A stretch of 64,000 nucleotides of DNA from contig JAFVGZ010000003.1 of the NCBI GenBank assembly GCA_017478025.1, positions 62,001-126,000 of the forward strand, in the 5' to 3' direction. This document shows positions 43,639 through 51,848 of this stretch, one piece after another. Origin of the DNA: Prevotella sp. (lineage in GTDB: Bacteria > Bacteroidota > Bacteroidia > Bacteroidales > Bacteroidaceae). How positions within the stretch are numbered: the first letter of the stretch is position 1; each line of letters begins with the position of its first letter. A program made the translations under genes and the position numbers. Under the pieces are notes generated by a model that saw only the letters and a program-made list of their open reading frames with translations, searched no databases and had not been told where the DNA came from.

Positions 43639-46503
43639 ATGGCAACGACAGATTTACTGAGAAACAAGGTGGCTGAGACTCCTGTCATATATGCCTATGA
43701 GCATATAGGAGTACCGGCACATAAGGGTATGCTCAAGGTGGGCTATACCACACGCGATGTGGCAATCCGCGTCAAAGAACAGAACAAGACTGGTAACATT
43801 CAATATCGTATCGTACTGGTACGACCAGCCATGAGGCGTGACGGAACATCGTTTGATGATCATCTGATACACAGCATCCTGCGTAAAGACCATGTGAGAA
43901 ATCCTGAAGGCGAGTGGTTCCGCTGCGATGTGAGGGATGTGGAGAAGGCTATCCGTGCTGCGATGGAGAGACGCGACACCATGACGGAGCGCATCTATGA
44001 TTTCCCTATGCGACCCGAGCAGGAGAGAGCCGTAGAGAAAACGGCTGCGTATTTCAAGACTTTCAGGAAGGACCCAGACAACAAAGGACTGACGCCACAC
44101 TTCCTTTGGAACGCCAAGATGAGGTTTGGCAAGACATTTACCACCTATCAGCTGGCCAGGAGGATGGGGTGGACAAAGGTGCTGGTGCTGACCTTTAAGC
44201 CTGCGATAAAGACGGCCTGGGAGGAAGACCTGCTGACACACAAGGACTTTGAAGGGTGGCAGTTCTGCCAGAAACAGGAGGACAGGGAGTTCAACCACGT
44301 GAACGAGCGCAGGCCCTTTGTCTGCTTTGCCTCATTCCAGGATGTGCTGGGCAAGAACGCTATGGGAGGCATCAAGGCCACAAACGAATGGATACAGACG
44401 ATAGATTGGGACTGCATAGTGCTGGATGAATACCACTATGGCGCCTGGGGCAAGAACGCCAAGAACTTTTATGACAAGAAAGACCCCGCCCTGCAACGAG
44501 CTGCGGAGGCAGGAGAGATAATAAAAGAGGATGCGGACAATGCCCGCGAAGTGGAGGCGCGCGAAATGTATGACGAGGAGCTGATGCCCCTCAAGACGGG
44601 TGCGTATCTCTATCTGTCTGGCACACCATTCAGGGCCATATCGACAGGAGAGTTCATAGAGGAACAGATATTCAACTGGACATACTCTGACGAACAGGCA
44701 GAAAAGGAAAAGTGGCAAGGCCCAAACAATCCCTACGCCCAGTTGCCCAAGATGGTGATGCTGACATACAAGATGCCTGTCAGCATAAGCGATATAGCAT
44801 CACAAGGGGAGTTTGACGAGTTTGACCTTAATGAGTTCTTTAGGGCAGAACCTCACCCCCTGACCCCCTCTCCAAGGGGCGAGGGGGAAACCTGCGGAGG
44901 GAAGGGGGATGCCTGTGGAAGTGAGGGGGATGCCTGCGGAAGTAAGGGGGATTCCTGTGGAGGTAAGGGAAGTGATGCGATGTTTGTGCATGAGGAGTAT
45001 GTGCAGAAATGGCTGGATTTGATTAGAGGGGCATATACGGAGAATATCGTGACGGAGCTGAAGCAGGGAAAGGAGAAGCCGCCGATGCCTTATTCGGACA
45101 TCAGACTGTTGAGCTACCTGCAGCATACCTATTGGTTTCTGCCCAGCGTGGCAGCATGCAAGGCTATGGCGGAATTGCTGAGGAAGAGGGCTAACAGATT
45201 CTTTGATGACTATGAGGTGATAGTGGCAGCAGGCAATGAGGCTGGCATGGGTGCAAAAGCCGTTGAACCTGTCTATAACGCTATGGGTGACCCTCAACAG
45301 ACGAAGACCATCACTCTCTCATGCGGAAAGCTCTCTACGGGCGTGACGGTGAAGCCCTGGACGGGCATCATGATGCTGAGAAACACGACATCGCCCGAGA
45401 CATATTTCCAAGCAGCATTCCGTGTGCAGTCTCCTTGGACCACAAAGGATGCCGAAGGGAGAGAGGTGATACTGAAACCATTCTGCTATGTGTTTGACTT
45501 TGCTCCGAACCGCGCCCTACGCCAAGTGGAGGAATATAGTTGCCAGCTGAATGTAGAGGAAAGTAACCCAGAGAACAAGGTAAAGGAGTTTATCAAGTTC
45601 CTGCCAATACTGGCATACGACGGCTCGTCGATGAAGGAGATAGATGCCGCAGGTGTGCTGGATATGGCCATGAGCGGCACGACGGCAACACTCCTTGCCC
45701 GCAGGTGGGAGAGCGCAGTATTGGTGAATGTGGATAATGTGACCTTGCAAAGGCTGATGAATAATCCTGAGGCGATGAAGGCCCTGATGAGCATAGAGGG
45801 ATTCAGAAGCCTGAACAGCGATATAGAGACCATCATCAACAAGTCGGAACACGTAAAGCAGACCAAGAAGACCAAAGACCCCGACAAGATGACGGCGAAG
45901 GAGAATAAGGAACTGTCGAAAGAGGAAAAGGAATATAAGAGCAAACGCAAGGAGATACAAGAGAAACTAATAAAATTTGCCACACGCATCCCTGTGTTTA
46001 TGTATCTGACGGACTATAGGGAATATAGCCTGAAGGATGTGATAATGCAGCTGGAGCCTGAACTGTTCCGCAAGGTTACGGGACTGACGCTGAAGGACTT
46101 TGACCTGCTGGTGGGGCTTGGAGTATTCAATCGCGATTTGATGAACGATGCCGTGTATAAGTTCAAGCGATACGAAGATGCTTCGCTGGAATATACAGGC
46201 ATAAACACCCATACAGGAACGGTAATAGGAGGATGGGATACGGTTATTGACAAAAACGATAACCAGGACCTTAACGTTGACGATAACAAAAACCTTAACC
46301 TTGACGTTACCCCTGATGAAAAAGTTGAGGAAAACGATAAGGTTAAGGTTCAAATTAACGATGCCGTGGTGCACAAGAGCTTTGGTCCGGGAACGGTTAC
46401 GGCAATAGATGAAAAGTATATCTATGTGAGGTTCAAGGATAGAGAATCCAAATTCTTTTTCCCGGATGTATTTGAAAGAGGGTACCTCAGATGTCTGAAG
46501 TAA
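43639..46503 (+). CDS. GIY-YIG nuclease / SF2 helicase fusion (R-M effector)
   Basis: A 954-residue protein with three parts. Residues 15-115 form a GIY-YIG/T5orf172-like domain (VIYAYEH, then MLKVGYTTRDVAIRVKEQ). Residues 130-720 are a superfamily 2 helicase core: Walker A AKMRFGKTF with Lys165, DEYH at 263-266, and an Arg motif YFQAAFRVQSPW. The last 50 residues are a small SH3-like domain (FGPGTVTAIDEKYIYVRFKD). Residues 406-446 are an insertion made of the G/C palindromic element and four 7-residue CGSKGDA-type repeats. It probably translocates on and cuts unmethylated DNA together with the two genes upstream. Confidence 0.85.
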   Translation: MATTDLLRNKVAETPVIYAYEHIGVPAHKGMLKVGYTTRDVAIRVKEQNKTGNIQYRIVLVRPAMRRDGTSFDDHLIHSILRKDHVRNPEGEWFRCDVRDVEKAIRAAMERRDTMTERIYDFPMRPEQERAVEKTAAYFKTFRKDPDNKGLTPHFLWNAKMRFGKTFTTYQLARRMGWTKVLVLTFKPAIKTAWEEDLLTHKDFEGWQFCQKQEDREFNHVNERRPFVCFASFQDVLGKNAMGGIKATNEWIQTIDWDCIVLDEYHYGAWGKNAKNFYDKKDPALQRAAEAGEIIKEDADNAREVEAREMYDEELMPLKTGAYLYLSGTPFRAISTGEFIEEQIFNWTYSDEQAEKEKWQGPNNPYAQLPKMVMLTYKMPVSISDIASQGEFDEFDLNEFFRAEPHPLTPSPRGEGETCGGKGDACGSEGDACGSKGDSCGGKGSDAMFVHEEYVQKWLDLIRGAYTENIVTELKQGKEKPPMPYSDIRLLSYLQHTYWFLPSVAACKAMAELLRKRANRFFDDYEVIVAAGNEAGMGAKAVEPVYNAMGDPQQTKTITLSCGKLSTGVTVKPWTGIMMLRNTTSPETYFQAAFRVQSPWTTKDAEGREVILKPFCYVFDFAPNRALRQVEEYSCQLNVEESNPENKVKEFIKFLPILAYDGSSMKEIDAAGVLDMAMSGTTATLLARRWESAVLVNVDNVTLQRLMNNPEAMKALMSIEGFRSLNSDIETIINKSEHVKQTKKTKDPDKMTAKENKELSKEEKEYKSKRKEIQEKLIKFATRIPVFMYLTDYREYSLKDVIMQLEPELFRKVTGLTLKDFDLLVGLGVFNRDLMNDAVYKFKRYEDASLEYTGINTHTGTVIGGWDTVIDKNDNQDLNVDDNKNLNLDVTPDEKVEENDKVKVQINDAVVHKSFGPGTVTAIDEKYIYVRFKDRESKFFFPDVFERGYLRCLK
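44851..44887. repeat. G/C palindromic element inside the helicase gene
   Basis: A variant copy (CCCCCTGACCCCCTCTCC-AAGGGG-CGAGGGGG) read in frame as HPLTPSPRGEGE. It stands directly before the 21-bp tandem repeats. Confidence 0.7.
44893..44976 (+). repeat. Four in-frame 21-bp tandem repeats in the helicase gene
   Basis: Each unit encodes a variant of CGSKGDA. Copies begin at 44893, 44914, 44935 and 44956. Because the unit is a multiple of three, changes in copy number would keep the frame. Confidence 0.88.
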
Positions 46504-47955
46504 TCATTGTTGCCGCTCTTCTGCCTGTTTTTCTTTAGGCGTGGGGGCGGGGACGAAGCCGAGGGCGGCTACGATGCACGACATGAATGGGCTGATGATA
46601 TTAAAGAAGCAGAATGGCAGATATACGAGTGTCGGTATGCCGAGCACGGTGCTCTGTGTCATGCCGCATGCCGTCCAAGGCACAAGGACTGAGGTCACGG
46701 TGGCGCTATCCTCCGTACTGCGGCTAAGAAGCTCGGGACGATAGCCACGGTCCTCATATTCCTTACGGAAGATGGAGGCGTTCATGATGATGGAGAGGAA
46801 CTGGTCGCCCATAATCATATTGAGGAACACGCCGCTGGCAACGGTTGTACTGACAAGGCTGGTCGTGCTGTGTATGGCACGCAGTATAATCTGCGTAAGG
46901 CTGAGCAGCATGTTGCTGGCCACCATGCACGAGCCGAAGAACATGGCGCAGAGTATGAGCCATACCGTATTGAGCATACCAGCCATACCGCGTGTTGAGA
47001 TGAGTTCGTTGATTGCCTCCACGCCGCTATCTATGTTTGTGTTGGTGTAACAGGTAATCATGATGCCCTTGAAGAGAGACAGGGCGCTGACCTCGGTAGT
47101 GCCGGCTATGCTTGCCAGGATGCCCGGCTGGAGTATGGCTGCGCAGAGGCAGGCGGCGAAGGCTGAGAGGATGAGGGTGATGAGCGAGGGTACTTTCTTG
47201 TATATCAGGATACCAGTGAAGATTGGCACAAGGAGCGTCCACAATGATATGTTGAATGTCTTGTCGAGGGTTGTGGTGTACTGGGAGATCTCGATATTGG
47301 AACTGTCAAAGCCTAATCCGATAATGAGATACAGAATGAGCGTGATGGTGATGCTGGGCACCGTAGTGTACATCATGTAGCGTATGTGAGAGAAGAGGTC
47401 AGCCTTTGCCATGGTGGAGGCAAGGACGGTAGTGTCGGACATGGGCGACATCTTATCGCCGAAGTATGCACCCGAGATGATGGCACCTGCGGTGTAGGGC
47501 GCAGGTATGCCGAGTGCGTCGCCGATGCCCAGGAGCGCTATGCCGATGGTGGCTATGGTGGTCCACGATGTACCGGTCATGACAGAGATGATGGAAGAGA
47601 TGATGCAGGCACAGGGCAGGAAAAATGATGGCGACATGATTTGCACTCCATAGTAGATAAGGGTGGGCACGACGCCGCTTACCATCCATGTACTCGACAT
47701 GATGCCAATGAGAAGAAGAATCAAGATGGACGTGGATGATTCGCCGATGGTGGCATTTATGACTGATTCAAACGCATCCCACGACATCTTGTAGAAGAGC
47801 ATGGAGATGCCTATACATACTGCCGATGCGACAAGGAGCGCTATCTGGCTGGCACCGCTGAGAGCATCGTCGGGCAATACCAGCAGAATAAAGATGATGA
47901 ATGATAAGAGTACCGCGATAGGTAGTGCGGCGACTAATGGATGTGGATTACGCAT
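46504..47955 (-). CDS. Na+/H+ antiporter, NhaC family
   Basis: An inner-membrane antiporter of 483 residues with about eleven hydrophobic helices. Family signatures are TGTSWTTIATIGIALLGIG near residue 130 and GAIISGAYFGDKMSPMSDTTVLAS near 157. It exchanges Na+ for H+ in pH and sodium balance. The gene is convergent with the R-M effector, with no base between the two stops, and marks the return to conserved chromosomal genes. Confidence 0.92.
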   Translation of the reverse strand: MRNPHPLVAALPIAVLLSFIIFILLVLPDDALSGASQIALLVASAVCIGISMLFYKMSWDAFESVINATIGESSTSILILLLIGIMSSTWMVSGVVPTLIYYGVQIMSPSFFLPCACIISSIISVMTGTSWTTIATIGIALLGIGDALGIPAPYTAGAIISGAYFGDKMSPMSDTTVLASTMAKADLFSHIRYMMYTTVPSITITLILYLIIGLGFDSSNIEISQYTTTLDKTFNISLWTLLVPIFTGILIYKKVPSLITLILSAFAACLCAAILQPGILASIAGTTEVSALSLFKGIMITCYTNTNIDSGVEAINELISTRGMAGMLNTVWLILCAMFFGSCMVASNMLLSLTQIILRAIHSTTSLVSTTVASGVFLNMIMGDQFLSIIMNASIFRKEYEDRGYRPELLSRSTEDSATVTSVLVPWTACGMTQSTVLGIPTLVYLPFCFFNIISPFMSCIVAALGFVPAPTPKEKQAEERQQ

Positions 47956-47969
47956 ATATTTAAGGAATT

Positions 47970-48001
47970 AAAGCCCCCTCCAACTCCCCCCAAGGGGAGG
48001 G
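47970..48001. repeat. G/C palindromic dispersed element, intergenic copy 2
   Basis: Almost identical to 3177-3208 (GCCCCCTCCAACTCCCCCC-AAGGGGAGGGACG). It lies 14 bp upstream of the NhaC start codon, in the 178-bp gap before the ABC-F gene. Confidence 0.75.
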
Positions 48002-48062
48002 ACGAAAACAGCGGGGCGAAATTATCAAATTATTAAAATCGTGAATATGAATTGTACATTAT

Positions 48063-48116
48063 GAATTGTGCATTCTTGCTCCACCTTGTTACGCAAGCGT
48101 CCCATAGGGCCGAGCG
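48063..48116 (-). repeat. 54-bp dispersed element, copy 2
   Basis: It is the reverse complement of 16497-16550 with about 7 differences in 54 positions. Here it lies between the NhaC gene and the end of the ABC-F gene. Confidence 0.75.
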
Positions 48117-48133
48117 ATGAATTATGAATTAAA

Positions 48134-49936
48134 TTAAATTTCCGACAGTTCTAACCAAAGCATTTCCTTCTCGTCGAGTTCGGCATTTAGTTCCGGCAAA
48201 CGCTTGGAGAGCTGCGTTATGCGCTCTATATCGCTGGTACCGCTGCTTAGTTCTGTCTCTATCTGCTCCTTCTCTGCCGTGAGGCGTTCGATGTCTTTCT
48301 CTGTCTGAGCGAAGAGAGTCTTTTCCTTGTATGTCATCTTGCGCTTCTGAGGTGCGGCAGTCTTATCGGCAGACCCTGAGCGATCCTCTGTTTGAACGAT
48401 ACGGGCAGAGGTGTCTTTTCCCTTAGGTGAGGTTTGGGCAGAGGCAGGTTGTAGCTTCTTCCATTCACGGTATTGCGTGTAGTTGCCCGGGAAGTCCTGT
48501 ATCTCACCCTCACCATGAAACACAAGCAGATGGTCTATGACCTTGTCCATGAAGTAGCGGTCGTGGCTGATGACGATGACGCAACCAGGGAAGTCCTGCA
48601 GGTATTGCTCCAATATCTGCAGGGTCTGTATGTCGAGGTCGTTGGTGGGCTCGTCGAGTACGAGGAAGTTGGGATTGCGCATGAGTACCGTACAGAGGTA
48701 GAGCTTGCGCTTCTCGCCGCCGGAGAGCTTATAGACATAGTCATACTGCTGTTCGGGCGAGAAGAGGAAATGCTGTAACATCTGCGAGGCGGAATAGTGG
48801 CGCCCCTGACCGAGGTCTATGTAGTCAGCTATGTCTCTTACGATGTCTATAACCTTCTGCTGGTCATTGAATTGCAGTCCTTCCTGTGAGAAGTAACCGA
48901 AGCGTACCGTCTCGCCTATGTCGAACTTACCCTCATCGGGCAGAACCTGTCCGAGCAGGAGCTTTATGAAGGTGGATTTTCCCGTGCCGTTGTTGCCCAC
49001 TATACCCATCTTCTCATAGCGAGAGAAGTTGTAGTAGAAGTGGTCGAGGATTACTTTGTCATCAAAGCGTTTGGACACGTACTGGCATTCGAATATCTTT
49101 GAGCCGATATAGACGTTGGAGGATTTGAGCCTTATCTGCCGTTCCTCTATGCGTTGTTTGGCCATTCGCTCCAGCTCATAGAACGCCTCCTCGCGGTATC
49201 TGGCTTTGTGGCCTCGCGCCTGTGGCTGGCGTCGCATCCATTCCAACTCACGCCGGTACAGATTGTTGGCATGCTGGATGCTTGCCGTGAGGGTGTCTAT
49301 GCGTTGCTGACGTTTCTCTATGTAATAGGAATATGAGCCGCGATAGGTGTAGATGGTCTGATCGGCCAGCTCGAGGATTATGTCGCAGACGTTGTCGAGG
49401 AAGTAACGGTCATGGGTAACCATGAGCAGGGTCTTGTTGCCACGACGCAGGAAGCCCTCTAACCATTCCACCATCTGAAGGTCAAGATGGTTGGTAGGCT
49501 CGTCGAGAATGAGGAAGTCGGGATTGGAGATGAGCACCTGAGCCAATGCTACTCGCTTCTGCTGACCGCCGCTGAGCTGTTCTACGGGCTGCTCCATGTT
49601 GGTGATGCGCAACTGCGTCAGGATTTGCTTGGCCTTCAGCTGAGCCTCGTCTGTGATGCGTGTGCCCGTGAAGCAAGCCTCAAGTACCGTTGCTCCCTGA
49701 GGGAAGACAGGTGTCTGACGTAGGTATCCAGTCCTGATGCCATTGCGATAGATTATCTGTCCCTCGTCGATGCTTTCCTCGCCGGTAAGCATAGAGAGCA
49801 ACGTGGATTTGCCTGTGCCGTTCTGGGCTATCAGGCCTACACGCTGCCTCTCTCCGACGCTGAATGACACGTTGGAGAAAAGCACTCGCTCGCCAAAGCG
49901 TTTGGAGAGGTTCTGTATGTCTATGACTGGTTGCAT
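48134..49936 (-). CDS. ABC-F family ATP-binding protein
   Basis: A soluble protein of 600 residues with two ABC ATPase domains and no membrane segment. Walker A motifs are GLIAQNGTGKSTLL and GIVGNNGTGKSTFI. Signatures are LSGGQQKRVALAQ and LSGGEKRKLYL, with Walker B LILDEPTNHLDL and LVLDEPTNDLDI. A linker and a C-terminal coiled coil (about 530-600) fit the Uup branch, which acts on ribosomes or branched DNA. It is not a transporter. Confidence 0.93.
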   Translation of the reverse strand: MQPVIDIQNLSKRFGERVLFSNVSFSVGERQRVGLIAQNGTGKSTLLSMLTGEESIDEGQIIYRNGIRTGYLRQTPVFPQGATVLEACFTGTRITDEAQLKAKQILTQLRITNMEQPVEQLSGGQQKRVALAQVLISNPDFLILDEPTNHLDLQMVEWLEGFLRRGNKTLLMVTHDRYFLDNVCDIILELADQTIYTYRGSYSYYIEKRQQRIDTLTASIQHANNLYRRELEWMRRQPQARGHKARYREEAFYELERMAKQRIEERQIRLKSSNVYIGSKIFECQYVSKRFDDKVILDHFYYNFSRYEKMGIVGNNGTGKSTFIKLLLGQVLPDEGKFDIGETVRFGYFSQEGLQFNDQQKVIDIVRDIADYIDLGQGRHYSASQMLQHFLFSPEQQYDYVYKLSGGEKRKLYLCTVLMRNPNFLVLDEPTNDLDIQTLQILEQYLQDFPGCVIVISHDRYFMDKVIDHLLVFHGEGEIQDFPGNYTQYREWKKLQPASAQTSPKGKDTSARIVQTEDRSGSADKTAAPQKRKMTYKEKTLFAQTEKDIERLTAEKEQIETELSSGTSDIERITQLSKRLPELNAELDEKEMLWLELSEI

Positions 49937-49956
49937 TAGTGAGGGGATGGTGATAA

Positions 49957-49975
49957 CCTGCGGGAAAACCGCAGG
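49957..49975. repeat. CCTGCGG hairpin element, copy 2
   Basis: CCTGCGG-GAAAA-CCGCAGG, followed by GCACTC as in the copy at 37773-37793 read in reverse. Confidence 0.75.
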
Positions 49976-50015
49976 GCACTCTGGTTGCTGGTGGGGGAAG
50001 GGGTGAGGAGGGGGG

Positions 50016-50130
50016 ATTGTTATTGTTGGGGCTATTGCTATTGTTTGGGGCTATTGTTATTGTTGGGGCTATTGTTATTGTTGGGGCTATTGCTATTGTT
50101 AGGGCTATTGTTAGGGCTATTGTTAGGGGA
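50016..50130. repeat. 18-bp minisatellite ATTGTTATTGTTGGGGCT
   Basis: Five units of 18-19 bp and two shortened 12-bp units (ATTGTTAGGGCT) run through the end of the RNase Z gene, whose stop codon lies in the last unit. Confidence 0.9.
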
Positions 50131-51058
50131 TTTTTATCGTCATTCCTTCGTTGGTCAGGGTGCTATTGGGGAATACTTGCTGCGCTTCCTTTAGGAGGAC
50201 GGTTTCGTCGTTGTAGCGCTTGCTGAAGTGTCCCAACAGGAGTTGTTCGGCTTCTGCATCGCGGGCTGTCAGAGCTGCTTCGCGGGCTGTGGAGTGAAGG
50301 TATTTCACAGCTTTCTCATGCATATCTTCTCCGTAGGTAGATTCATGATATAACGTGAGGCTATGGTCAGGGGTCAGTTCCTTAAGCAGATGTCCCAGAT
50401 GCGGCAGGTATGAGGTGTCAGAGCAATAGGCGTATGCTCTGAGCGAGTCGGGTGGGGTAGTGAGGATGTCGTTTGGGATGGTCTCGCCCTCTTCGTTGAC
50501 CCAGTCAAGTCCGGCACGAAGGTTATCCACCTGCGAGCGTGGCACATTATGGAACTGCAACATCTCTGGATTGATATGTCGCAAACCGGGTTTCTCCTTG
50601 AAGAGGTAACCTGCACAGGGCATGCGGTGGTGTAGCGGTATGGTCTCTACGGTTAAGGAGCGGTCTTCGTATATCACAGCCTGACGTGATGTATCTACAG
50701 GATGAAAAATGACGGGGAAGTCAAGATTGGAGCAGAACATATCCATCTCCATCTTGAACAGTTTCTCATAAGCCTCTGGAGCATAGACGTGTAACGGAGC
50801 TATGCGTCCCTGTAGTCCGAAGGTGCTCAACATGCCTATGAGCCCCAGCACATGATCGCCATGCAGGTGGGTGATGAAGACGGCATACAGTTTTGAGAAA
50901 CTCGTCTTGGAGCGTCGCACCTGAGTCTGTGTGCCTTCGCCACAATCTATCATAAAGTATTTGCCCCTTATCTCAATAATCTGAGATGAGGGGTTATGGT
51001 GTCCTGTTGGCAGGGCTGAGCCACATCCGAGAATATGTATGCAGAAAGGTTGTGGCAA
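50123..51058 (-). CDS. rnz: Ribonuclease Z
   Basis: A metallo-beta-lactamase-fold endonuclease that processes tRNA 3' ends. The 311-residue protein has the zinc motif THLHGDHVLGL near residue 64, DCGEGTQTQ before it, and HSTAREAALTARDAEAEQLLLGHFSKRYND near the C-terminus. Length is normal for the short bacterial form. The stop codon lies within a minisatellite, so the last residues may vary between strains. It is 6 bp from the LolA-like gene. Confidence 0.94.
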   Translation of the reverse strand: MPQPFCIHILGCGSALPTGHHNPSSQIIEIRGKYFMIDCGEGTQTQVRRSKTSFSKLYAVFITHLHGDHVLGLIGMLSTFGLQGRIAPLHVYAPEAYEKLFKMEMDMFCSNLDFPVIFHPVDTSRQAVIYEDRSLTVETIPLHHRMPCAGYLFKEKPGLRHINPEMLQFHNVPRSQVDNLRAGLDWVNEEGETIPNDILTTPPDSLRAYAYCSDTSYLPHLGHLLKELTPDHSLTLYHESTYGEDMHEKAVKYLHSTAREAALTARDAEAEQLLLGHFSKRYNDETVLLKEAQQVFPNSTLTNEGMTIKIP

Positions 51059-51064
51059 AGCAGT

Positions 51065-51679
51065 TTATCTGAGGTCTATGATTTCGGCTTTTGGGAAGTC
51101 CTTCTTATTGAAGGTAAAGACGGCATCTGAGACGCTGGTCTGTTTGAAGTTGCTGATATTGATGGTAATCCATTTGCCCTTCTGCAACATTTTGACCTGC
51201 TTGATGACAAAACTGTTGTCAACGAGGATATACATCTCGCTAATGGCTTTGCCTTTGCCCACGAGGTGTACTTCCTTGCCGCTGGCAGCCTTGGTGAGAG
51301 TCATGTCATATCCCTTCTTATACAGATTAAGGAAGGTATAGGGGTTCATGGACTGCTGCTGCGCTGCCTTGGGGTTTGAGACGTTTACCTCGTCGGTCTT
51401 AGAGTTATATACCCATTGCGTTTTGCCGTTATACCACATCGTGGCATCCTGAGTGCGGGCATAGAACTTGTTGCCCTTGATGGTAATGCTTCCGGAACGA
51501 GAGCCGGAATTACCGTTGCTGATGGTGAACGATGCCGAAGCACCTTTATTGATATTTACCTTTGCTGCTGCTTTGTCAAGAACCTTGCGAGCCTCAGCAG
51601 ACGTCTTGTCGGCTGCAAATAATGGCTGTGCTGCAAAGAATACAGTAAGAGTCAGGAGTATTGAAATGATGTATCGCAT
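51065..51679 (-). CDS. LolA-like outer-membrane lipoprotein carrier protein
   Basis: A periplasmic protein of 204 residues with a signal peptide ending AQPLFAAD. The body has the LolA/LolB beta-barrel pattern: ASFTISNGN, GSITIKGNKFYARTQDATMWYNGKTQWVYN and PYTFLNLYKKGYD. It may shuttle lipoproteins to the outer membrane; Bacteroidetes encode several such paralogues. It lies between ftsK and rnz on the same strand. Confidence 0.83.
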   Translation of the reverse strand: MRYIISILLTLTVFFAAQPLFAADKTSAEARKVLDKAAAKVNINKGASASFTISNGNSGSRSGSITIKGNKFYARTQDATMWYNGKTQWVYNSKTDEVNVSNPKAAQQQSMNPYTFLNLYKKGYDMTLTKAASGKEVHLVGKGKAISEMYILVDNSFVIKQVKMLQKGKWITINISNFKQTSVSDAVFTFNKKDFPKAEIIDLR

Positions 51680-51702
51680 AATTGGATTTTTGAATTAAAC
51701 TG

Positions 51703-51835
51703 TTTTATTGGGGTGAGGGGATTCCTGCGGGTAAACCGCAGGACACTATGATGATGGCAGTAGGGGCGTTTTATTGGGGTGAGGGGATTCCTGCGGGTAA
51801 ACCGCAGGACACTATGATTGATGGCGGTAGGGGCG
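51703..51835. repeat. Tandem duplication of a 66-67 bp segment
   Basis: Units 51703-51768 and 51769-51835 are nearly identical and each contains one CCTGCGGGTAAACCGCAGG hairpin (51724-51742 and 51790-51808). The array separates ftsK from the LolA-like gene. Confidence 0.9.
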
Positions 51836-51848
51836 TGTCATTGGGGTG

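Noticed and set aside
46507..47628. Several plus-strand ORFs opposite the NhaC gene
   Set aside because: They are shadows of the antiporter gene in other frames with no family resemblance.
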